Shown one piece after another: positions 1-7,141 of a stretch of 18,045 bases of DNA. The notes beneath the pieces were generated by a model. It searched no databases and was not told the DNA's origin. It saw only the letters and a program-made list of their open reading frames with translations. Origin of the DNA: CAZWHE01 sp964633825 (GTDB taxonomy: Bacteria > Planctomycetota > B15-G4 > CAYZWU01); assembly GCA_964633825.1 (NCBI GenBank), contig CAZWHE010000074.1:1-18045 (forward strand), read 5' to 3'. Within the stretch, counting starts at the first letter, position 1, and the number at the start of each line of letters is the position of its first letter. A program made the translations under genes and the position numbers.

Positions 1-720
1 ATCATAGTCATCATCGGCGTCGTCCTCGTCGTCTTCTTCGTCATCATCGTCTTCGTCTTCGTCGTCATCGTCGTCATCGCAGCGAAGAATGTTCATCTCC
101 TTGCGTAGGAATTTTCCCTCTGCCGTCACCAAGAGCTCGATTTCCCAGCCTTCGGAAATCCATTCCGCCTCGTAGACCTTGCCCATGCTGCAAGTAATCT
201 CGTCGATCTCCTTGACCTGGCTTCTCCCCGCTTCCCGCATGATGGCTTTTCTGACAGCAACGGGAACCTGATTGAAGCTCACTTCTCTCTCACGGCATTC
301 ACCCTCATCGTCATCATCACACTCGTCGTCTTCGTCATCCCCATCCTCGTCGTCATCCGCTCCCTCGTCGTCATCATCGGCTTCATCGTCCTCATCGGCC
401 AGCTCGATCGTCTTGCTCACGAGCTTGCAGACATAAACGACTTCGACCTCCACCTCTCTGTCGCCCACGAGCCACTCGGCTTCGTAGATCTGCCAGCAAC
501 CGCGGTTGGTCACTTCCACTTCCTTGACTTCGTTGTTTCCGGCTTCTTTGAGAATGACTCCCCTCACCTGATCCGGAACCTCTGCAAGGGTGATTTCCTT
601 TTCTTCTCCTTCCGACCGGTCGCTTGCCATGCTTTCACAAGCCCACGTGGGGACAAGCAAGACTCCGGCCGCACCAATGACAAGAACTACAGGAATAAGA
701 AAAATTAATCTCTGCTTCAT
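1..720 (-). CDS. Exported protein with two PepSY-like domains and Asp/Glu-rich linkers (3' end outside the window)
   Basis: Reading leftward from an ATG at 720, the frame is open for 240 codons to the window edge, so the C-terminus is missing. An AAGGAGG Shine-Dalgarno (727-733) lies 6 nt upstream, which fixes the start. Residues 1-27 form a hydrophobic signal peptide. Two homologous segments follow, about 42-107 and 146-210. Each has the pattern VP-x-x-V-R-x-x-I-x-x-E-A-G, then VKE(V/I), then (I/V)YEAEW, then a short beta-rich end. This matches the PepSY-like (beta-lactamase-inhibitor-like) fold of small periplasmic proteins. The two domains are separated, and the second followed, by runs of almost pure Asp/Glu (about 108-141 and 215-240) with occasional Cys. 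The alternation suggests that a third domain may follow outside the window. The molecular role is unknown. The acidic linkers could bind Ca2+ or other cations (inference). Confidence 0.85.
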   Translation of the reverse strand, partial: MKQRLIFLIPVVLVIGAAGVLLVPTWACESMASDRSEGEEKEITLAEVPDQVRGVILKEAGNNEVKEVEVTNRGCWQIYEAEWLVGDREVEVEVVYVCKLVSKTIELADEDDEADDDDEGADDDEDGDDEDDECDDDDEGECREREVSFNQVPVAVRKAIMREAGRSQVKEIDEITCSMGKVYEAEWISEGWEIELLVTAEGKFLRKEMNILRCDDDDDDEDEDDDDEEDDEDDADDDYD

Positions 721-936
721 AGCTTGCCTCCTTCAAAAACAGGCTGCCAATGTTCTCGGACCTTGGAAAACAATCTTACGACTTTCACACAGCAGACAAA
801 ATGAACAATCAAAGATGACGGCAAGATGATAATCGCCCCGGCGGATAAATTTTTTTTACCTACAGTCTCCCCGCCTGAAACGCCGAAAGAGTTCCTGTAA
901 GAGTTTTTTTTCGATGTTTTTCGAGGAAAAATATCC

Positions 937-1086
937 ATGTGCACATGCCCACACTGCGGAACAAAATGCACCAACGAAGAGAGCGGATCGCTTCCCACCA
1001 CCTGCCCTTCTTGCGGCGCTGATCTTTATACTGAAGAAGTCGAATACCAAGATCTTCTCAGGGGCGGCTCGACCGATAATAATTAA
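937..1086 (+). CDS. Small zinc-ribbon protein, 49 aa
   Basis: A short ORF starts at ATG 937, ends at TAA 1084-1086, and has a GAGG ribosome-binding site at 923-926, 10 nt upstream. The product begins M-C-T-C-P-H-C-G and contains Cys at 2, 4, 7, 11, 23 and 26. The pairs CPHCG and CPSCG form a classic two-knuckle zinc ribbon. The tail is acidic and ends EYQDLLRGG-STDNN. Small free-standing ribbons of this type often serve as metal-binding regulators or adaptor proteins, but no specific function can be assigned. It is divergent from the PepSY-like gene, and the glycosyltransferase gene starts 72 nt downstream on the same strand, so co-transcription with it is possible. The Cys spacing and ribosome-binding site make a chance ORF unlikely. 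Confidence 0.65.
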   Translation: MCTCPHCGTKCTNEESGSLPTTCPSCGADLYTEEVEYQDLLRGGSTDNN

Positions 1087-1158
1087 CCTCTCTTCGCCGC
1101 TCAATCGCTGCCAAGAAGTAGTTGTCAGGCGCCCGTTCTGACCGCATCCTATGGAACC

Positions 1159-2901
1159 ATGAAAAAGGAACACGGCATCGCTCGGGAAAGACCCGGCGCA
1201 GGAAGCGAAATCGGCGCAGGAAGCGAAATCGGCGCTGGAAGCGAAATCGGCGCAGGAAGCGAAATCGGCGCAGGAAGCGAAGTCGGCGCTGGAAGCGTCT
1301 GGCCGTGGATCATTCCCCTCGCGGCGGCCGGCTTTCTTCTCCGTCTCGGCGTCGCGCTTTCGGGCGGGCTCTGGCTCGATGAGTTCCAAACCTGGTGGAT
1401 CTGTACGGGAGAAGGATTCCTTTCCGTGTTGGAGCGCTGCTCCGCACAGATGACACAGTTTCCGCTCTTTTATCTCCTCAACAGGGCAAGCATCGACGTA
1501 CTGGGCTCCTCGGAATTGTCGATGCGGCTCATTTCCCTCCTCTGCGGCGCCGCCTCCATCGGCGCGATCTTTTTTCTGGCACGCCGGCTCTTCGATATGC
1601 GCGTCGCCGTGACGGCGGCGGCCATGATCGCCGTGGCTTCGGTGCAGGTGAACTTCAGTGCATGGAGCCGGCCTTACAGCCCGGCTGTTTTCCTCGGCCT
1701 CTGCTCCATGATCGCTTACCTCCGGTGGATCGAGAAGCCGTCGTTGCGGCGTCTCCTTCTCTATTTTGTTGTCTCCCTCCTTCTCGGCTACACCCATCTG
1801 CTCGCCTTTCCCGTCTTCCTCGTCCAGGCGCTCCATCTCGCAATCGCCATAAGAAACAGGGCGCTGCTCATTCGTATCTCGGGTGCGCTGGCCGCGGTCG
1901 GCCTCCTCATGCTTCCCCTGGCCGGTCAGGTCCTGGCTCTCGGAGAAAGCAGCGGTTCGTTCAGTTACAAGGGTTTTTCTCTGCCGGCTTGCGCCGGAAT
2001 CGTCGAGCATTATCTCGAAGCCGACATTCACCTCATCGTCATCCCTCTCCTTTTCCTGTTCGGAAGGGCGGGGCTCTTCGGATCGCGGAGTGCGCGAATC
2101 CCGTGGAACAGGGCGGCGCGAAACCGCCCCGCACCGTGGCTGCTCCTCTTCATCTGGATCGCCGCCACTCTGGGGCTTCCCCTTCTCGTCTATCTCTTTT
2201 CGGGAGCATCCGTCTTTTCCGATCCCCGCTACTTCATGATTCTCTCCGTCCCGGTCTGCCTCATTCTTGCCCGGCTTGCCGTTCTCGCGGCGTCACCCGC
2301 CGGAGGCAGGACATGGCTCCTGCCCCTCCTCTATGGAATCCTCTACCTCTTTCTGGCGCGCGCGCCCGACACGGGCGGGGCGGGCGGCTTCCACATTCCC
2401 CTGCCGGCTGAAATAAAGGAAGGTCTCGGACACTGCAGCATCCACGACCTCCTCCGCCCCGATCCCAACGAGGACTGGCGCGGGGCCGTCGAGGATCTCA
2501 ACCTCCATGCAAAGGACGGCGAGTCGGTTTATCTTTTCACGGGATACGTGGAATCCAACTTCGAGCGCTTCGCCGGCGATCCCGTGCTGAGCAAATACCT
2601 CGAAGGCCCGCTGAGCCCCTTCTACCTGAAAAAGAAGCTCCGCGTTCACATCCTCCCGGCAGACCCCTTCGATCCTTCCCATCAAGTCAGCTGGAAAAAA
2701 GCGCTGCTCAACGAGAAAGGACGGTTCTGGATGCTGGGCCGCAACTGGCCCGGATTCAGGAAGGAAGTCGAATGGATCAGGTCCGCCCGCCCGAAACAGT
2801 GGCGCGTCGCCCCCCTCGAAGGGCGGCGAAAAGGATACACGGGCGGCTTGATACTCTTCAAAGGGAACCGGAAGGGGGACACCGTGCGCGATCACCCGTA
2901 G
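1159..2901 (+). CDS. GT-C membrane glycosyltransferase (PMT/GT39-like)
   Basis: This is a 580-residue polytopic membrane protein. After a low-complexity N-terminus (residues 13-46, AGSEIG repeats) comes a first membrane segment (about 48-70) and then LWLDEFQTWW, with the acidic pair D74-E75. That is the position of the catalytic Asp/Glu in the first outer loop of GT-C enzymes. The SRPYSP segment and the string of hydrophobic helices to about residue 415 fit the PMT_2 type, which transfers sugars from polyprenyl-phosphate donors at the outer face of the membrane. A soluble C-terminal part (about 430-580) follows. Acceptor and donor cannot be told from sequence. The ATG at 1159 has only a weak GGA upstream. 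The last ten codons (RKGDTVRDHP, stop) lie inside the 67-bp inverted repeat and are identical to the end of the convergent glycosyltransferase, so the native C-terminus may have been replaced. Confidence 0.85.
   Translation: MKKEHGIARERPGAGSEIGAGSEIGAGSEIGAGSEIGAGSEVGAGSVWPWIIPLAAAGFLLRLGVALSGGLWLDEFQTWWICTGEGFLSVLERCSAQMTQFPLFYLLNRASIDVLGSSELSMRLISLLCGAASIGAIFFLARRLFDMRVAVTAAAMIAVASVQVNFSAWSRPYSPAVFLGLCSMIAYLRWIEKPSLRRLLLYFVVSLLLGYTHLLAFPVFLVQALHLAIAIRNRALLIRISGALAAVGLLMLPLAGQVLALGESSGSFSYKGFSLPACAGIVEHYLEADIHLIVIPLLFLFGRAGLFGSRSARIPWNRAARNRPAPWLLLFIWIAATLGLPLLVYLFSGASVFSDPRYFMILSVPVCLILARLAVLAASPAGGRTWLLPLLYGILYLFLARAPDTGGAGGFHIPLPAEIKEGLGHCSIHDLLRPDPNEDWRGAVEDLNLHAKDGESVYLFTGYVESNFERFAGDPVLSKYLEGPLSPFYLKKKLRVHILPADPFDPSHQVSWKKALLNEKGRFWMLGRNWPGFRKEVEWIRSARPKQWRVAPLEGRRKGYTGGLILFKGNRKGDTVRDHP
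1195..1296 (+). repeat. 18-bp tandem repeat in the glycosyltransferase N-terminus
   Basis: Five full 18-bp units of the type GGCGCAGGAAGCGAAATC begin at 1195, 1213, 1231, 1249 and 1267. A partial sixth runs 1285-1296. Units differ only by A/T or A/G substitutions. The unit is a multiple of three and adds G-A-G-S-E-I hexapeptides ahead of the first membrane helix, so copy number can change without breaking the frame. Confidence 0.9.
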
Positions 2902-3152
2902 GCGGATTTCCTTCACACAAAAAACAAAGAGGATTTCTTGAGAATCCTGCCCGGGTCACGGGCCGGAGCGTCCGGCAAGCGCTACGCGCTTGCTAAGCGC
3001 ACCCCCCTTCAAGCGAGGCTTTGGGAGCGTGGGGGGTAAGCAAAGGACCTCCGAGCCCCCTTGTGGCCCGGGAGAATCGTTGTTGATCCTCTTTGTTTTT
3101 TGTGTGAAGGAAATCCGCCTACGGGTGATCGCGCACGGTGTCCCCCTTCCGG
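2868..3152. repeat. Perfect 67-bp inverted repeat with structured 151-bp spacer, spanning both glycosyltransferase 3' ends
   Basis: Bases 2868-2934 are the exact reverse complement of 3086-3152 (67 of 67). Each arm carries the last ten sense codons and the TAG stop of one of the two convergent glycosyltransferase genes plus about 33 bp of 3' flank. The 151-bp spacer holds further perfect hairpins: GCCGGA-gcg-TCCGGC (2962-2976), GCAAGCGC-tac-GCGCTTGC (2975-2993), and ACCCCCC (3001-3007) pairing with GGGGGGT (3031-3037). Weak similarity between the arms continues inward (cccgggtcac near 2950 and, on the opposite strand, cccgggccac near 3064). The transcript of either gene could fold into one long stem that may act as a terminator or stabiliser. 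It resembles a BIME/REP-like palindromic element or a MITE without a transposase. No second copy is visible in this window. Confidence 0.9.
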
Positions 3153-4822
3153 CGGTAAATGTGGAAGAGCGGGGGGATGCCGCTCGGGGTGAATGAATCC
3201 TTTTCTTTCCAGCAGACATTTCCATCGAGCTCAATGAAGACGAGGTCTTCTTCGACGTAATCTTTGCCGAGAATCGCCTCGATGCGTGAATTGATGCTCA
3301 TCAGCTTGGCCGTGCTCGGGCCGCCCGTGATGAACGACGTGGGACAGTAGACGCGGATGATCTTGGCCGGGGGGTTCGCGGCGATCTCGCGGAAGAGCTC
3401 GTCGCACATGGCGTCGGAACGGCTGACCGCCGCGGTGAGGGGGTAGAAAATCGTGTACCGCGTGGCGCTCCTTCTGCGCGCGTAAAAGAGGATCTCGGGC
3501 TCGGAACCGACAACGAGAATCCGGTCCCCGGGATCGGTGGTGGCGCGAACAAACTCGCCCACCTCTGCAGCGGCGGCAAAAGGAGGAGGGCCGTAGACCT
3601 TGTAGAGCTCGAAAGAACGCTTCTCGATCGGCATGCTCAGCGAATCGACGCGCGCCGCCGCCATGGGAAGGAGCACGGCAACGACCATGAGATACGAAAC
3701 AGCTTGTCCCCAGCCGGGCAGCCTGACAAAGAGCGCCGGAATCATGCCGAAGAGGAGAGCCGCTGCCGCAGCGAGTGGCGGCAGAAGCTGAAGAAAATAG
3801 TGGCCGAAAGTATACGGCCCGAGAGCCGTGCCGAAGAGCGAGCCCGTAAACCAGAGGAGGCAGAACCAGAGCGCCCCATGCCGCCGGCTCTCCTTCTTCG
3901 TCAGAAAAAACAGAAAGGAGACGACCAGGCACGCCCAGAGCACGCCGTCGCTCAGAAGAAAGCGGTCGGCCAAGACGCGAAAAACCTGCTTCCACTTCCA
4001 CGCGCCGAAAGGGGAACCGACGTAATCGAGGTTGTGGGCGAACGCCGCTTCGGTAAACTCGCCGAGAGCGCCCGCCCCGCCGAACCAGACCAGCACGGGA
4101 AGAACAAAAACAGCAGCGCCCGCGCCGCCGAAGAGAAGGGGCTTGACGTGAGACCATACGGGGCTCTTTTTTCGCCAGAGGAGCCATGCCGCAAAGAGGC
4201 CGGGACCGAGGAAGCTGAAAAGAGCGACCTGCTTGGTCAGGAAAGCAGCGGCGAAAAAGAGACCGGCCAGGAACCAGTGAAGCGGTTTCTCGTCTTCCGC
4301 GCCTTTCAAGAGAAAAAGCACGCCGAAAACGAGCGGGGCGAGCATGAAGATCTCCGTGTTCGCAGCGGAGCCGAAATAACCGGTTCCGGCGGCTGCAAGC
4401 ATGAAGACAAGGGCCCCGAACCACCCCGCGCCCCTCCCTGCCGGGCCGGCCGATAGAGCGAGAGAAGGAGACGAGGCCAGCCTGGCACACAAACAGTAGA
4501 GGCCGAAGGCGGTCAGTGCCGAGGCCAGGGCCATGACAAGGTGAATGCCTTCCTTCGTCTCTCCGAAAAGCCCGAACCCGGCCAGGTACCAGAAAAAGAC
4601 GACGGGCGGTTTCTGACAGAAGGAATCCCTGTAGGGCACGCCGCCCGATGTGATGAGCTGAGCGGCATAAGCATACTCCCCTTCATCCCGTTCGAGGGGC
4701 ATGGCGAGATCGGGCAGGCGGATCAGGACGGTCACAATGATCAAAAGAGCCAGGATCGAAATCCTGTACAGAAGGCCGTTCCGTTCCGGGCGATCCGATT
4801 GTGAGGTTTTATTCGAAAGCAT
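3119..4822 (-). CDS. GT-C membrane glycosyltransferase (ArnT/PMT_2-like)
   Basis: This polytopic membrane protein has a first helix near residues 18-36 and the motif LERDEGEYAY right after it (Asp46-Glu47 from the chosen start). This is the hallmark catalytic acidic pair of the ArnT/PMT_2 families. It is followed by QKPPVVFFWYLAG, another typical PMT_2 motif. About ten more hydrophobic segments and a soluble C-terminal part of about 150 residues follow. The predicted role is transfer of a sugar from a polyprenyl-phosphate carrier to a lipid or protein acceptor. The ATG at 4822 is chosen. An in-frame GTG at 4864 would add 14 residues, and neither has a convincing ribosome-binding site. The protein ends RKGDTVRDHP, identical to its convergent neighbour, because the stop (3119-3121) lies in the 67-bp inverted repeat. 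The two proteins are otherwise not close copies. Confidence 0.85.
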   Translation of the reverse strand: MLSNKTSQSDRPERNGLLYRISILALLIIVTVLIRLPDLAMPLERDEGEYAYAAQLITSGGVPYRDSFCQKPPVVFFWYLAGFGLFGETKEGIHLVMALASALTAFGLYCLCARLASSPSLALSAGPAGRGAGWFGALVFMLAAAGTGYFGSAANTEIFMLAPLVFGVLFLLKGAEDEKPLHWFLAGLFFAAAFLTKQVALFSFLGPGLFAAWLLWRKKSPVWSHVKPLLFGGAGAAVFVLPVLVWFGGAGALGEFTEAAFAHNLDYVGSPFGAWKWKQVFRVLADRFLLSDGVLWACLVVSFLFFLTKKESRRHGALWFCLLWFTGSLFGTALGPYTFGHYFLQLLPPLAAAAALLFGMIPALFVRLPGWGQAVSYLMVVAVLLPMAAARVDSLSMPIEKRSFELYKVYGPPPFAAAAEVGEFVRATTDPGDRILVVGSEPEILFYARRRSATRYTIFYPLTAAVSRSDAMCDELFREIAANPPAKIIRVYCPTSFITGGPSTAKLMSINSRIEAILGKDYVEEDLVFIELDGNVCWKEKDSFTPSGIPPLFHIYRRKGDTVRDHP

Positions 4823-4892
4823 ATCGACAACGACTATAGCACACCCTCTCCGGCTGAATATCACGGAATAGCGCCCGTTGATTTGAAATTAA

Positions 4893-4920
4893 TTTATGTT
4901 ATAGATTTTTTTTACATCAA
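4893..4920 (-). promoter_or_regulatory. Possible sigma-70-like promoter for the leftward glycosyltransferase
   Basis: On the minus strand TTGATG (4915-4920) is followed after 16 bp by CATAAA (4893-4898). Each matches four of six consensus bases. It would leave a leader of about 65 nt before the ATG at 4822. In AT-rich DNA such matches arise easily by chance. Confidence 0.25.
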
Positions 4921-5119
4921 AACCCGTTGACGCCTCGGCACTTTTTTTGCCCTTCAAGCCGCAACCCGGCAGCGCTATATTTATATAATATATTGGTTTC
5001 ATTCAGGTTGAACGGATATTTTCAACGCCGTCATCTTCTTTCCCGGCAGAACGCAATCAATTCACTCATTCCAATCCATAGGAAAGAATGGAATTACACC
5101 AAATAATGAACAGAATCTA

Positions 5120-5128
5120 TGCTATTAT
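5120..5128 (+). promoter_or_regulatory. Possible extended -10 element for the secreted repeat protein
   Basis: TGCTATTAT has the TGn extension plus a five-of-six match to TATAAT. No good -35 lies at the usual distance. The leader to the ATG at 5264 would be about 130 nt and would include the 17-bp tandem repeat. Confidence 0.25.
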
Positions 5129-5134
5129 GAAGAC

Positions 5135-5168
5135 CGCTTTTCAAGCAAAGGCGCTTTTCAAGCAAAGG
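5135..5168 (+). repeat. 17-bp tandem duplication in the 5' leader region
   Basis: Two exact head-to-tail copies of CGCTTTTCAAGCAAAGG occupy 5135-5151 and 5152-5168. A degenerate third trace (tcttttcaa) follows near 5173-5181. It lies about 100 bp upstream of the secreted-protein start. It could be a regulator-binding site or simple slippage. Confidence 0.8.
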
Positions 5169-5263
5169 AATGGTCTTTTCAACCAATAAGCAAAATATCT
5201 GAATAATCTCAAACCCTCAAAATTTAACTAAATTCTCTATATGTAAACAGGAGGTCTCAATCC

Positions 5264-7045
5264 ATGGCAAAAACAAATCACTACCTTTTCCTTCTTTCCG
5301 CTCTTGCCGCATTGCTCATCTGTGCGGGCGATGCCGGCGCGCAGAGCACAAGCCCCTTCGGCGGACCCGATCCGGCAGGGCTCGACATGCAGATCCTGCC
5401 TAAAAACCTCCAGAAAGCGGGTGCAACGACACGAGTCAAAGTGAGGGACCATGTGGCCCTCGTCTGGAGAGAGGCCGATTCAGCCAATCCCAGCATGTTC
5501 CTGGCTTCGGCCTATTCACCCATTACGGGAACATGGAATCAGCCCTATCTTCTCCAGCCCACTCACGCGGTATTCGGCACGGCGAGAGGTTCCGCCGCTG
5601 TGGTCGGCAACAGCAAGAACGCACACGTCTTTTCGGCCACCACCGGGGGATGGTCGGTAATGGATTTCAACCAGATCGACGGATGGGCCATGGGCGGCAA
5701 GACAGTCATCATCTGGGAGGACGGCGCCAAAGCGACGGGTTACAGCGCAGACATGGACTCAATGAATTCGCAGACCCTTCTCGGAACGGGGTACCAGGGA
5801 GCGATCGCCACGCAGGGCGGCGCGCTCACGGGATTGATCTTCAACAGCGACGATGCCTACGGATACAGCGCGCTGACCAACAGCTGGGGGCATCAGAGCC
5901 TCACAGGAACTCCCCAGGGGCACTCGGCGGGAAAATCTGTTCTCCTCGTTTGGGACAACAACAACAACGGCTACGGTTACTCCACCGCTTTTTCCGGGTG
6001 GACATCCACCAACATCTCCGGTCCCCCGATCACGGGCGTCGCCGGAGACAGGCTCTGCGTGATCTACAACACGCGGGGCGCCAGCGCCTTCGACGGTTTC
6101 ACCGGGATCTGGTATCCCAGTCCGTCCTTCCTCCAGTACTATGCCCCCGTCATCAAGACGGGCGATAACGTGGCGCTTCTGATCGCCAACGACGGCGCCT
6201 GGGCATTCGACCACAAGCTGGCGGCATGGTTCGACACGGGCATCGTGCCCGGCAACCAGTACCTCTACCAGTCGAGGGTCAAGGGCAACTGCATCCTCAT
6301 GTGGAACAGCACCGAGGCCTGGGGCTACCACAAGGAAAACAACGCCGCCGGCCAGATGATCGCCCTCGACGGAACACCGGCCCACGGCTTCTGCGCAGCC
6401 GGGTGCGTCGTTTTCAACGATAACAATGCTTATGGTCTCGGCAAAAACGCGGCCAGCACCTGGGTTTCTCAAAGCCTCAACCCGGCCGAGAACCACCACG
6501 GAAGAATGAGGGGAAAGATGTGCGTCGTCTGGAGCGATTCCGAAGCATTCGTCTTCAACACGGATACGGACAGCTGGACCGAAATCGTTGTCACAGATCC
6601 TCCCATTCTCGGAGGAACGGCGGCCCGCGAGCACGCCGTTGTCTGGACGGCCGGAAAAGGCTACGCATACGACCTCGCCACCGGCTCCACGACGGAACAG
6701 ACCTTCGCCGGAACGGCGCAGAACGGCGGCGGCGGCCAGAATTCCTCGGGCGTCATCGACGACACGGACACGGTTTATATGTTCTCGGGGACCACCCTGT
6801 TGTGGTCATCGCAGCAGCTTGACCAGGCATACGTAAAATTCGACGGCGGCGGCGACGAAGACCTGATCGTCACACCGACCACGGCCTATGCGTTCAGTTC
6901 CCATTTGGGGCTCTGGTCGTCCATGCCTCTCAACGGGAATTACATCAGAGCCGCGGCCGGGATCTCGCCCGCTCTCGTCGTCACCAACCTGGCGATTTGG
7001 GCCCACGGCGCCTATTCGAACACCTGGTCGGAGCTCATTCCCTGA
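5264..7045 (+). CDS. Secreted protein of about 14 tandem ~38-residue repeats (probable beta-propeller)
   Basis: The start is fixed by AGGAGGT at 5249-5255, 8 nt before the ATG. Residues 1-26 are a Sec signal peptide ending AGA before Gln27. The rest is built of short repeats anchored on the pattern A-(Y/F/W)-x-(Y/F)-S/D-x-x-T-x-x-W. The anchors fall near residues 82, 119, 156, 197, 235, 272, 311, 351, 388, 427, 465, 503, 540 and 577, a spacing of 37-41. Each anchor is preceded by a hydrophobic strand such as VLLVWDNN or CVVWSDS. The layout resembles Kelch or other beta-propeller proteins, and fourteen units could make two seven-bladed propellers. No catalytic motif, anchor or sorting signal is visible at the C-terminus. 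The product was not recognised as a named family. A likely role is extracellular binding of a ligand, carbohydrate or surface. Confidence 0.85.
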   Translation: MAKTNHYLFLLSALAALLICAGDAGAQSTSPFGGPDPAGLDMQILPKNLQKAGATTRVKVRDHVALVWREADSANPSMFLASAYSPITGTWNQPYLLQPTHAVFGTARGSAAVVGNSKNAHVFSATTGGWSVMDFNQIDGWAMGGKTVIIWEDGAKATGYSADMDSMNSQTLLGTGYQGAIATQGGALTGLIFNSDDAYGYSALTNSWGHQSLTGTPQGHSAGKSVLLVWDNNNNGYGYSTAFSGWTSTNISGPPITGVAGDRLCVIYNTRGASAFDGFTGIWYPSPSFLQYYAPVIKTGDNVALLIANDGAWAFDHKLAAWFDTGIVPGNQYLYQSRVKGNCILMWNSTEAWGYHKENNAAGQMIALDGTPAHGFCAAGCVVFNDNNAYGLGKNAASTWVSQSLNPAENHHGRMRGKMCVVWSDSEAFVFNTDTDSWTEIVVTDPPILGGTAAREHAVVWTAGKGYAYDLATGSTTEQTFAGTAQNGGGGQNSSGVIDDTDTVYMFSGTTLLWSSQQLDQAYVKFDGGGDEDLIVTPTTAYAFSSHLGLWSSMPLNGNYIRAAAGISPALVVTNLAIWAHGAYSNTWSELIP

Positions 7046-7067
7046 TCACTGATACACGAAACCGACA

Positions 7068-7104
7068 AAAAAGAAGGGCCGCCTGCATGGCGGCCCTTCT
7101 TTTT
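7068..7104. terminator. Bidirectional intrinsic terminator
   Basis: AAAAAGAAGGGCCGCC (7068-7083), loop TGCAT, then GGCGGCCCTTCTTTTT (7089-7104) form a perfect 16-bp stem including the A/T flanks. The GC-rich core is followed by a T-run on either strand. It sits between the stop of the secreted protein (7045) and the stop of the convergent transglutaminase-like gene (7142), and so serves both. Confidence 0.93.
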
Positions 7105-7141
7105 ATTCCGCTTTATTTTGCGGCCGTATAATCAGCCGGAT

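Larger units (their letters stand above)
4823..5263. other. AT-rich divergent intergenic region
   Basis: This is the longest stretch without a gene. It is clearly richer in A+T than the coding DNA, with runs such as tatatttatataatatatt around 4976-4993. It lies between the divergent glycosyltransferase and the secreted repeat protein, so it should hold promoters for both. It also carries a 17-bp tandem duplication (5135-5168) and a strong ribosome-binding site (AGGAGGT, 5249-5255) for the rightward gene. No ORF with a plausible start was found. Confidence 0.7.

Noticed and set aside
1..420. GTC/ATC-rich DNA at the left edge as a non-coding microsatellite
   Set aside because: Read on the minus strand it is an open frame of Asp/Glu codons joined to a signal peptide and two domains, so it is coding linker sequence.
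1151..1162. Three-codon upstream ORF (M-E-P-stop) overlapping the glycosyltransferase ATG
   Set aside because: Too short to judge and without its own ribosome-binding site; an ATGA overlap of this kind occurs easily by chance.
856..2031. Long minus-strand ORF with a repeated CADFAS pattern resembling pentapeptide repeats
   Set aside because: It is the antisense reading of the 18-bp repeat in the glycosyltransferase gene. Its other residues are Arg/Glu-rich shadow sequence with no domain, and it overlaps a well-supported gene.
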